DNA of 64,000 bases from Nymphaea colorata. Taxonomy: Eukaryota > Streptophyta > Magnoliopsida > Nymphaeales > Nymphaeaceae. The notes beneath the pieces were generated by a model, which saw only the letters and a program-made list of their open reading frames with translations, did not search any database and was not told where the DNA came from. Location: NCBI RefSeq assembly GCF_008831285.2, contig NC_045139.1, positions 2,488,704 to 2,552,703 of the forward strand, read 5' to 3'. This document shows positions 42,337-51,818 of this stretch, piece after piece (positions within the stretch are counted from its first letter, which is position 1; each line of letters opens with the position of its first letter). A program made the position numbers and the translations under genes.

Positions 42337-44459
42337 CTATGTTATTCGTTAAATCGTTAAATTTTTGGATGATTTTGTGAGTCTTCCCGTTGGGTTCATC
42401 CCTGTTCTTCGGCTAGCTGAAAGTATTGTTTTCAAAAAAAAAAAAAAATTTAGGGTTGAGGGCGTGCGACGGAAGCCGTCGGGCTTCCGTTGCAGCATCA
42501 GGAGGACGAGGCGTGGACAAGGGGACGGCCGGATCGGCGGCGTCCATCGCTGGTAGGCGACGGCAGGCTTCCGACAGTCGTGAGGAAACCCCGACAGCGG
42601 CCACCCACGCTGTGGGTGGCCTGCGGTGCCCTCTGCGCCTCAGATGCAACCGTAAGGGCAGGAACAAGGGAAAACGGCGGCAGACAGGGCGATGGCCGGT
42701 CATAGGCCTGCCGGCGACTTTCATGTCGCCAGACGGGGCCGTGCGACCCTCAGGCGTCCACCCACGGTCTCCGGCGGGCCGCCGGTGGCTTCGTCACCGC
42801 TGCAACACACAAAATCGGCAAGAAAAGGGGCAGATTTTCAAAACAGAGAAAAACTGGTGGAATCTGCCGGATTGCGGCAGGCATCGGCCTGCCATCGCCG
42901 CCGCCGACGTCCGGCGGCCCTGGCGGCACCCGCCGGCGCTCACCCAAGGCTCCCGGAGGTCCGCCGGAGGTGAATCTGCCGTTCGCTGCCGTTCGGCTTC
43001 AGGCAGGCGAACGGCGGTTTCGGTCGAGTGGAGACGACGCTCGGGCGGTCGAGCCGGGTCGGCCCGGTTCGGGTCGTCACAGACCCGATCCGGATCCATC
43101 GCAATTTAAAAAAAAAAAAAAATCATTTTGCCGCGCTCGTCCGCCCGCCTACGTGCTGTGTTCGGTTTTTGGACCGGGTCGGGTCCTGTCGGACCCGACC
43201 CGTATCCATGCGGTTTAATTTTAAAGAAACGGTTCGTTATTATCAAACCGGTTTTGGAAAAGACTCGAACCGGTTCATTCGATTTCAGACCGGTTCAATA
43301 CGATTCAGAATCGATTCGGTCCAATTCAGACCGGTTCGAACCTTTCAGATCCGATTCGGACCATTTGGGGACCGGTTCATCCATTTCAGAACCGATTCGA
43401 ACCATTTTCGAACCGATTCAGGGCTTTTCAGAACCGGTTCATTCAGTTTTGGAACCGATTCTAGCATTTCAGAACCGATTAAGTTGATTTTTGAACCGAT
43501 TCGGGCATTTTCAGACCGGTTCACTTGATATTTAGACCGATTCAGGGCTTTTCAGACCGGTTCATTGAGTTCTGGAACCGTTTTTAGCCAATTTTAACCG
43601 GTTCAGTGGGTTTTAGAACCGATACGGTCTAATTTTGACCGGTTTGTCCAATTTTTTGACCGGTTCAGCTCTATTTAGGGGCATGTGGGTGTTCTAGTTG
43701 CGGTTTAAGAACGATAAGGGCCACTTTAAGGTCAATTCAGTGGTTCTTGACCCACTTAAGCACGATTATGATACTGGTTTATAAGTTTTGGACTCTTTTG
43801 GACTCATTTCATTGAATCATTTTGGTTTTGGATTTAATGTAGGGCATACGCGTATGGTAATTTGTTTTATGCATCAGGTTTTGGATTCAATGAATGACAA
43901 ATTTTGTATGTAAATTTTAATTCATGTATCATGTTTTGCATGTTATTAAAATTATGAGTGTACTTTAGATGAATGTTCGGATTATGAATTTTGATCTTTG
44001 GCCATGTCTGTTGTTTGAAATGAGTACGTTTGTACTTTATGTCGCCAAAGTGACCTCTGTTGTACGAATTTGCTTGTTTTAAACATTAGATGATAGTATA
44101 CTTGATCCATGCGAACAATGATCAGCCCAAAGGAGGATTGTTGTTTGGTCAGGTTTAAGTATACAGGGCAATGAATATGTGATAATTTTTCAGGTTTCCA
44201 TGTGAATAGCGAGTCAATCCAAAGATAGGCTCGTTCTTTGACAGGGTTAATTATTCATATTCATTGTTGACCAAGAATACCACTTGCAGTTAGTATTTCA
44301 ATTCAAAGATTGGATATTAACGTTGCACCGGTACCTTGTGATGGGATTTAGGTCATTGTATTTAAATTCATTTATATTTGTTGTTTCATCTTTGTGCATG
44401 TATTGATTGTGAGCATGTTTGGTATTTTTGTTGTTCTTTGTACAGTGAGTTCTGCTTCT
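42337..44459 (+). other. Copia leader with GC-rich block and CCGGTT array
   Basis: About 2.1 kb between primer site and gag. The part at 42430-43230 is markedly GC-rich against its surroundings and has open frames on both strands that I do not take as genes. At 43240-43690 is a degenerate array with eleven CCGGTT words and many ACCGATTC words. TTTGTACAG just before gag resembles a splice acceptor. Confidence 0.75.
43240..43690. repeat. Degenerate CCGGTT / CCGATT array
   Basis: Eleven copies of the palindrome-like CCGGTT, mostly followed by CA, at irregular spacing of about 20-60 bp, interspersed with ACCGATTC variants. The pattern suggests old tandem expansion of a short unit. Confidence 0.85.
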
Positions 44460-45275
44460 ATGATATCTGCAAATTTGAGTACTGTTCCTGAGTTAAATGG
44501 TTCGAATTTTAAGGACTGGAAAGAAACTGTTATGATTGTTCTGGGTTGTATGGATCTTGACCTTGCATTTAGGGAGTTGTGCCCACCTCATCCAACAGAT
44601 CAAAGTTCCCATGAGGATAAGCGGTACTTTGAACGGTGGAAACGCTCAAACCGCATGTGTCTAATGATCATGAAGAGGTCAATCCCAGAAAATTTTAGGG
44701 GCTCTATTACTGAAAAGGCTAGTGCCAAGGCGTTCCTTGAAGAGATTGAAAAACGTTTTGCTAAAAATGAAAAGGCTGAAACAAGCACTCTTTTGAGTAA
44801 ACTTGTGACGCTAAAGTATAAAAATAAGGGGAACATACGGGAGCACATTATGGAAATGTCTCATCTTGCTTCAAAATTACAAGCGCTAGGTCTGAGGTTA
44901 CCCGAAGACTTTATAGTGCATATGGTTCTTCTTTCTCTTCAACCACAGTTTGGACAGTTTAAAGTTAGTTATAACTGTCAGAAGGAGAAATGGACTCTTA
45001 ATGAGCTCATTTCGCACTGTGTGGAAGAAAAGGAGAGATTGAAGTATGATAGGATAGAAAGTGCTCACTTGGCTACTATGCCTAAAAGTAAGAAAAGAAA
45101 GACGGCTAAAGAAATTGCAGTTGATCACGCATCCATCAAGAAACAAAAGAAGCATAAGGAAGGCAAATCAAGCTGCTTCTTTTGCAAGGATGAAGGTCAT
45201 ATGAAGAAAGATTGTACTAAGTATCACGCATGGCGTGAAAAGAAAGGTACAATTCTTACTTTGGGTTTGTTCTGA
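44460..45275 (+). CDS. Copia gag polyprotein (capsid-nucleocapsid)
   Basis: Forms the particle that packages the element's RNA. Open for 271 codons from the ATG of MISANLSTVPELNGSNFKDW; upstream in-frame ATGs exist, but family gags start close to the LNGSNFKDW motif. The capsid region (UBN2/retrotran_gag type, residues about 50-200) is followed by a basic KKRK-rich segment and one CCHC zinc knuckle, CFFCKDEGHMKKDC, near residue 240. It ends in a stop shortly after the knuckle instead of reading on into protease. No disabling change is visible. Confidence 0.9.
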   Translation: MISANLSTVPELNGSNFKDWKETVMIVLGCMDLDLAFRELCPPHPTDQSSHEDKRYFERWKRSNRMCLMIMKRSIPENFRGSITEKASAKAFLEEIEKRFAKNEKAETSTLLSKLVTLKYKNKGNIREHIMEMSHLASKLQALGLRLPEDFIVHMVLLSLQPQFGQFKVSYNCQKEKWTLNELISHCVEEKERLKYDRIESAHLATMPKSKKRKTAKEIAVDHASIKKQKKHKEGKSSCFFCKDEGHMKKDCTKYHAWREKKGTILTLGLF

Positions 45276-47060
45276 GGTTAATTTAATTTCAGTACCAAGG
45301 CACTTGTGGGTAGATTCGGTTGTTACTACTCACATAAGTGTCTATTGTGCAGGGCTGCCTAAATCGTCAGACGCCAATTGATGCTGAAAGATTCATCTAT
45401 GAGGGCGATGACATGAAGGCGAAGAATGAAGCCATAGCAGTTTTTTGGGTTATTGTTAAAGACTGGTTGTTTTTTGAATTTGACAGAAACTTATGTAGTA
45501 CCGTCTTTTAGACGGAATTTGTTTTTTATTTCTTTACTGAACAAATTTGGTTATGATTGTTCATTTGGAGGAAATAAATTTAAGTAGTTTCTGCATTCAA
45601 ATTTGAATTTCACTGGTTCTTTGTCTAGTAGCGATAACCTTTATTTGCTTGATACGGTTGCTTCATATAATAAAACCTTGCGTGTTACGTTTAGTGGTAC
45701 TAAAAGAAATTAGTCAAAGAGAATTCTGCTATGTTATAGCATTGGCGCTTAGGACAAATCTCTGAAAAGAGAATAAAAGGCTTATGTCGAATAGAATTCT
45801 TGATTCCCTTTGTTTTTGTAGACTTTAATGTTTGCATTGTATGTATAAAGGGGAAAATGAACAAACATTAAGGGGTTATAAGTTTTATAATCCATTCAGT
45901 AAGTCTTTCTTTGAAAGGGAAACGCCCATTTCTTTGAGGATATTGAGTTTGGGAGGTGATCAGGTTAGAAGCATTGCTTTTGAAGAAGGACCTGAGTCCA
46001 CTCTATTCAGAAGAAGGCAATGATGTCGATCTCCATACTGAAGAACAAACTCAACAACCTCAAGAAAATTAAGTAGAGATGTCACTAAGAAAATCCATAT
46101 ATGGACTAAAGCAAGTTTTCCAGTAAATGGTATTACAAACTTTATCAAGTTATAGTTTCATTTGGTTTCGAAATTAATATGGTTGATGAATGTGTATACT
46201 AAAAGTTCAGTGGGGGCAAATTTATCTTTCAGGTTTTATATGTCGATGATATATTGTTGGCAAGTAATGATGTTCGCATATTGCATGAAACTAAGATTTT
46301 TTGTCAACAAAAGTTTGACATGAAGGATCTTGGTTGTGCATCTTTTGTATTGGGGATTCAAATATTTCGAGATCGTTCTCGGGGTATTCTTGGATCATCA
46401 CAAAAGGCCTACATTGATAAGGTGCTTCAGCGATATGACATGAAAGATTGTAAACCATGAAAGACTCCAGTTGCTAAAGGAGACAAGTTTAGTCTCAAAC
46501 AGTGCCCTAAAAGTAAAATCGAATCTAAAGAAATGGAAATGATTCCCTATTTGTCTGTTGTGGGAAACTTTATATATGTTCAGGTTTGTACTCGTTTGGA
46601 TATTGCATTTATCATTGGAATGTTAGGCAGATACTTAAGTGATCCTGGTATGGGTCATTGGAAAGCAGCCAAAAGAGTTTTGATGTACTTAAAAGAACAT
46701 AAGATTTTATGCTCACATACAGGAAGTCAGACCAGTGGGAGATCATTAGGTATTCAGATTCTGACTTTGCTGAGTGCCAAGATAATGGCATTCAATCAGG
46801 TTTTGTGATTGCAGAATTTTGTCACGAGGCTGCGCATTATGTATGGTATAGAAATACCACTAAGGTTGTTGTGTGACAATAATTCAGCAGTCATGTACTC
46901 TTATAACAGCCACAGTTTGTCAAAGTCGAAGCACATCGACGTTAAGTTTTTTGGACTGTTAAAGAGGGGATACAGAATGGTCAGGTGTCTTTAGAGCATA
47001 TTGAGACAAACTCTATGATTGTGGATCCGCTTACCAAGGGTTTAACACATAAGGTCTTTC
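45276..47060 (+). pseudogene. Degraded copia pol (protease, integrase, RT, RNase H remnants)
   Basis: Recognisable pieces in order: a protease/gag-pre-integrase part (THISV, MQGCL-like and YLLDTVASYN words at 45.3-45.9 kb, with stops); YKFYNPFSKSFFE near 45.86 kb, normally downstream of the integrase core; YGLKQ near 46.10 kb; the reverse transcriptase YVDD active site near 46.24 kb with DMKDLGCASFVLGI; and RNase H pieces DNNSAV and SKHIDVKF near 46.87 kb. The integrase catalytic core and the N-terminal RT are missing, and several stops and frameshifts remain. It cannot encode active enzymes. Confidence 0.88.
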
Positions 47061-47493
47061 ACGAACATGTTGTTCATATGGGGGTGTTATCCTTGGATGA
47101 TGTGTTGGTTTAATGGGAGTTTGTATTTTGTTTGCTCTTATGTATGGACACATATTCAGTTTTCTGCAGAATAAAGTTTAAAGTTCTTTGGTTCCATTCT
47201 GTGTTTATGTTTTGATCTCCATAAGGTTTTAAAGTTGAACCAGTTGAAAATAGACATGTTGTAATCACATCACATGTAATTCTCATGCTATACATCCATA
47301 TCAGATCTATGTCATTGGTTATGTTAACATTTGTGATCATTGAAGGTTTAGCTAACTTTTGATATAGCGAAAGCCGCTTTGGTTCTGTGTTGATATGATC
47401 ATGGACGAGATTGGTGAAATGACGTTTAATAAGATAGCAGTTATGAGCTCTTAAGGTTTTGTATAATGTCTGAATGTATTAAGACATATTTGG

Positions 47494-47507
47494 CCCAAGT
47501 GGGAGAT
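47494..47507 (+). other. Polypurine tract of the copia element
   Basis: CAAGTGGGAGAT directly precedes the 3' LTR, the expected site for plus-strand priming and the usual sequence in plant copia elements. Confidence 0.8.
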
Positions 47508-47989
47508 TGTAAGATCATTTGGTGGGCCGGCATATGTCTATGAGGAATTTCAGACATTATGGCTGTCTTAACGTAAATATCCGCTTAAGTGATTGCATTT
47601 TGGGATATTACGTCATTTTAGATGGTATGGGGTAATTTTGAAATGTATAGATACCAGTACGCAATTACGGACTCTTTGATTGGTGGAATCCGTAATTGTC
47701 CTCATTATAAAATGGTAGTGGTCCCTGGGGTCGTGCAAGGGTTGCCTGGAACAGTTGCTTTTGGTTTCTAGGGTTTTCTCTTCCCCATCTGAGAGAGACC
47801 TCACGCGCACCGCACGTACCCTGGAAGACCCTGCTGCGATCTTCTCGTGCACCAGATCAGATGGATTCAGGTACGCTTCCGCTTCAGTTTAAGGTTTCGT
47901 TTATTTCAATGATTTAGCAAGAGCATGATCCTATTTAGGGTATATATACGTTTGGTTTTGTATATGCGTTATGGGGAGAAATCCCATCA
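47508..47989 (+). repeat. 3' LTR of the copia element
   Basis: 482 bp, six substitutions from the 5' LTR by eye, no indels. The TCTTC target duplication follows. Confidence 0.95.
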
Positions 47990-47994
47990 TCTTC

Positions 47995-49058
47995 TTCTAT
48001 TAATTTGTAAATGCAAATGAGAAAAAGAGCAAAGGCTAGACAGGCACTCCAAACGATTAAGCACGCGTCACATGGACCAGTCGTTCTATTCAAAACCTAC
48101 AGATAAGGCCTGTTTGGATGCCATCAAAATTGAGTTTAATGAAAGCCTGGTTTTGTAAAAGGAACTCAAAAAATTCGTTGGTTCCTTTAACTTTGATTTT
48201 ATTGTTGGTCCCCGGTGAACTGAGGCTTATTTATTTTAGGGCTATGGACGCCCAATTCCAAGGTGCTGCTTGTATCTTGTCTACGACTCTTTTATTATTT
48301 ATTAACAAATTTATTTTTTTGAGTTGAGCTGCTGTCATCACATAAATTTCTAAAAATTAAGTGGATAAATTCATAGTCTTAGCTATACGAAACGGGTAAA
48401 TTTAGTCAGAGCTTCAAAACATGCTCAATTGAGAACTGACCCATATAACTTTTTTCTCTTTTTTGTACCATTTTACAAAACTTGTGCAGCGCAAGGATGA
48501 CACCCACTAAATCAAAATAAAAGCAACATGGAAATGGATTAGTGTAGTTAACTAAGGAATTTAGAACCAGACGGTCTTTTTTTTTAATTGATGCGCTTAT
48601 CTTTATATTAGTAAATTATCATATATATATATATATATTGTATTATATATGTTATAAATTATTTAATTTTCGTCATCCATACCTCTTGCTTTTGCATGAA
48701 TAAGATTTATCTACACAGTAAAACCACTTTTTTCTGGCGTTTTGCTTGTTTTCACATGTACATCATCTCAACTTGCTAAACCTATTGAGAAATAACGGAA
48801 AAAGAAGAGTCTAGGCAATAGGGTTCCAAGTTAGAACAAGAAACAAAGTTAGCTTCTAAAGCTAACTGCCTAACAGCATGATTTCCGAGATGATGGAAAT
48901 TCAACCCAAGAACTGTTTCATGAAAAAACAATGGAAAGGCAAGGACATGAGCATAAGCCAAAGCCCTCTGCTCCTTCCATCTCGGACGGTGTCCAAGGTC
49001 ACGAGAGCTATCGAGTGATTCACAGTTTCGTTGAAGCACCAAATTTGGCGTTGAGCGA
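47995..49058. other. Intergenic region between copia element and TNL-2
   Basis: No gene is supported. A short (TA)n run lies near 48623-48640. The sequence directly before the TNL-2 ATG is open in other frames on both strands; I see no convincing TATA element. Confidence 0.5.
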
Positions 49059-49801
49059 ATGGGTCGAGAGATTGTACAGAGATTCTTGCCACCGGCTGCG
49101 ATCGCCATCATCACGGCCATGACCTTCTTTTTCTGGTCCCATCAGTCCAGAAGGGCTAGAGTAAATTCGGAGAGGTCTGATTCGGACGACGGTAAGGATG
49201 ATGCTTCGCCTCCACCGCCGGTGAGGGAAGACGGATTCCAGTATGATGTGTTTCTGAGCTTTAGGGGACCAGACACTCGCAAGGGCTTCACAGGCCATCT
49301 CTACCAAGCATTGAAAGAGAAGGGCATAATCACTTTCATCGACAGTGAGACGCTGGAGAAGGGGCAAAATGTGGAGGAGCTATACGGGTGCATCGAGAGA
49401 TCGAAAATCTTGGTGCCCATCTTCTCTAAAGGCTATGCTGATTCAAAGTGGTGTCTGAAGGAGATACACAAGATGGTAAAGTGCAATAGGCTGATCTTAC
49501 CGGTCTTCTTTGATGTGAATCCAAAAGTCGTCTGTCATCAAATTGGCTCTTTTGAACGTCCATTTAGGAGGTATCGTAAGAGTGAAGGAATAGACAAGGG
49601 GGAGGTAAGCAAATGGAGTGATGCTTTAAGAAGAGCAGATTCACAAAAATGTGCCTCAAAAACTGAGCAAATTCACAAAACATTATAATACAGTGTGTTT
49701 CATAAATCTGCCATTTTCTTTTGGGGTACATTTATGAAACAATAACAATGTATTATTGTTGCCAAACATCTCCTATGTATACATATTTTTACAAGCCTCA
49801 A

Positions 49802-49849
<48 letters not shown>

Positions 49850-51818
49850 TTTTCCCGACATAAACAGTAATTCAATTACATTCTTGACTTATTTGAAGTT
49901 GAAAGCCTTAATTAGTTGTTGCAGCTGAGGCAGGTGATCGGTGCTTCACTCTTGTACATTGTCATTTTATTCTTATAAAATGTATGCTTTTTCTTTTTTT
50001 GGGCCTAGGGTCTTGACAAGTTGGAAGAACTACATCTCAGTGGTTGTGAAAACCTCGTCAGGTGTCCACTTTTTTCGAGCAATATGACACACTTACGGAC
50101 ATTGGACTTTGGAGATTGTGCTAACATGACTGAACTTGATCCATCTATTGGGCATCTCAAGAACTTGACCGACCTGAATTTGAGGTACAGCAAATCACTG
50201 AAGGAACTGCCTCAAGAAGTTTCTCAATTGACCTCACTCACATGGCTTAACCTCACTGGATGTCACCAAATTACAGCACTGCCTAAATCCATGAGCTGCT
50301 TGAAGCAACTGAAGCGGCTGTCCCTACAGCAGTGTTCCTCGTTGACAGAAATACCTGAATGCATTTGTTCCTTTCTCAATCTTGAAGAACTAGATGCTTC
50401 ACACTGTCAACGTATTGCTTTTTTGCCAAACTGGATTGGAAAGCTTAAAAGCCTGAAACAGCTTGATTTGAGTTGGACAGCCATTGAAGAGCTTCCACAT
50501 TCCATTGTGTCGCTAGAGAACCTTGAGATGCTTTCAGTTGCTCATTGCGGAAAGCTTGAGGACGTTCCTGGCATTACGCAGATGAAATTGTTACGGGCAT
50601 TGGGCCTTTTAGGATGTAGAAGCCTTCACGACTCATTCTTGGAACGACTTCAGGTAAACATCTGGGAAAACCTTTGTTAAGTCTTTTACTCCATTGGTAG
50701 GGGTAACTCTGAAGGTTACCAAATTAGTGGGAGGTCACAATTTTAAAACCCAAACCTTGCAGCAAACAAAGTCAAAGTTACAAGATATTCTCTTTTCTTT
50801 GAAGAGTTTCCACTCAATCAAAATGCACAACTTTGTTCTTTTTCTATAACTTCAATTGAGTAGACCTTTTAGTAGGCGGGAATGGAGAGTGTGTTTCTGA
50901 GGATTCCTATTGATCTGACTGGGATTGTAAAGAAGAGCTTCGATTCAAAGATGTTTGTAAAAGTTAATGGAAGCTTATGAAGGTCCTGGCATCCGTTAGT
51001 GGCATCCCATCTAGTTAGGCATTCAGCTTCACCTTTATGGATATGATTACTCACTAACCCCGATATCTCCTTCCTCTGTTTTCCAGGAAGTAAACTTTCA
51101 AAATCTAGGAGTTTTCTCCATCCCAGGGAGGAGGCTGTTGTCATATCCACAGTCCCTCTCTTTCCTTCTTCCCAAGCAGTTCGAGACAGGCATCTTGTAC
51201 TTGCATGTAGATAAAAGCAGCTTGGACAACATTTGCTCGGAACTAGACAAAAATGGTGGCCCTGAAGGGGAAGACGAGAGCATTAGAAGTGAGGAATATA
51301 GAAACATGGACAGCGAAGATGAAAGCCTTAAAATTGAGGAAGATAGAAACATGGACAGCGAAGATGAAAGCCTTAAAATTGAGGAAGATAGAAACATGGA
51401 CAGCAATGACTCGGAACTTGTTTATAAAAGCATTCCAACTGATGAAGTTATAGACAGGCAGCCGGGCAGAGTTGTTTTGATAGAGATAACGACAGGTGAT
51501 GCTAAATTCCAGTTTTCAGCTTTAATTGAATTTAAATGGCACGAAACTGGTAGTGAAGAGGAGGAATTTAGGAAGTTGCCCACGGCTACATTTGGACGCC
51601 ATAGCGAGCTGATGAAGATGGCAAGGCAAGGGGAATTTGAGGGAAATGATGACGACCGGCGGAGGACGATGATGACTATGCGTGTGTCCATCGATGGTTG
51701 CGACCTACTCCACGGTGATTTATTCACATATGCGAAAAATTGCGTTGAATGGTTAGATCACGATCCGATTAAAGCTGACGATAATTTAGTTATTGTGGAA
51801 TTTGGTCGGCCATTTTAA
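49059..51818 (+). CDS. TNL-2: TIR-LRR gene lacking NB-ARC (deletion derivative)
   Basis: Segments: TIR exon from 49059, LRR exon 50009-50653, last exon 51087-51818. A membrane-anchor-like segment (about residues 10-28) precedes a TIR with DVFLSFRGPDTRKGF and the catalytic-position Glu of WCLKEI. There is no P-loop, kinase-2, GLPL or MHD anywhere between TIR and LRR; only about 0.4 kb separates them. Unspliced, the TIR frame stops at 49688 (209 aa), its last residues coming from MITE sequence. An internal GAG|GTAAGC donor at 49605 is phase 0, as is the LRR acceptor at 50008, so splicing would give 182+215+243 = 640 aa of TIR-LRR-C-terminal domain. The LRR exon is close to TNL-3 exon 5. The last exon holds three 45-bp acidic repeats. 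It is either a TIR-only or TIR-LRR gene, or a pseudogene; transcripts decide. Confidence 0.65.
49640..49860 (+). mobile_element. Truncated MITE at the TNL-2 deletion junction
   Basis: From about 49640 the sequence matches 62757-62920 in the TNL-3 intron: ATGTGCCTCAAAAA, AAATTCACAAAACATTATAA, AACAATGTATTATTGTTGCC and CATCTCCTATGTATACATA. The left part of the element is missing and is replaced by the TIR exon. A (TA)n run (49805-49848) follows as in TNL-3. Confidence 0.8.
51270..51404 (+). repeat. Three 45-bp coding tandem repeats in TNL-2
   Basis: In-frame units at 51270-51314, 51315-51359 and 51360-51404; the last two are identical and the first is diverged. Each encodes 15 residues of the type EDESLKIEEDRNMDS. 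Absent from TNL-1. Confidence 0.93.

Larger units (their letters stand above)
41841..47989 (+). mobile_element. Ty1/copia LTR retrotransposon, pol-defective
   Basis: A 6149-bp element with two 482-bp LTRs starting TGTAAGATCA and ending CCA(C/T)CA, flanked by perfect 5-bp target duplications TCTTC (41836-41840 and 47990-47994). It has a primer-binding site for initiator tRNA-Met, a leader of about 2.1 kb, an intact gag, then fragments of protease/gag-pre-integrase, reverse transcriptase and RNase H. The pol order (integrase before reverse transcriptase) marks copia. I count six differences between the LTRs (about 1.2%), so the insertion is recent, although pol is heavily decayed. It probably moved with enzymes supplied in trans. 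Confidence 0.95.

Noticed and set aside
42426-43109. 227-codon open frame in the copia leader
   Set aside because: High GC removes stop codons by chance; long frames occur on both strands and none resembles a known protein. Kept only as a low-interest finding.
43028-43528. Repetitive FRTDS/RFRTGS-like frame suggesting a repeat protein
   Set aside because: It is the CCGGTT/CCGATT array read through; no start or conserved context within the element.
49689-50008. NB-ARC exon hidden in the short TNL-2 gap
   Set aside because: The gap is only 320 bp, consists of MITE, (TA)n and intron sequence homologous to TNL-3, and has no P-loop, kinase-2, GLPL or MHD in any frame.
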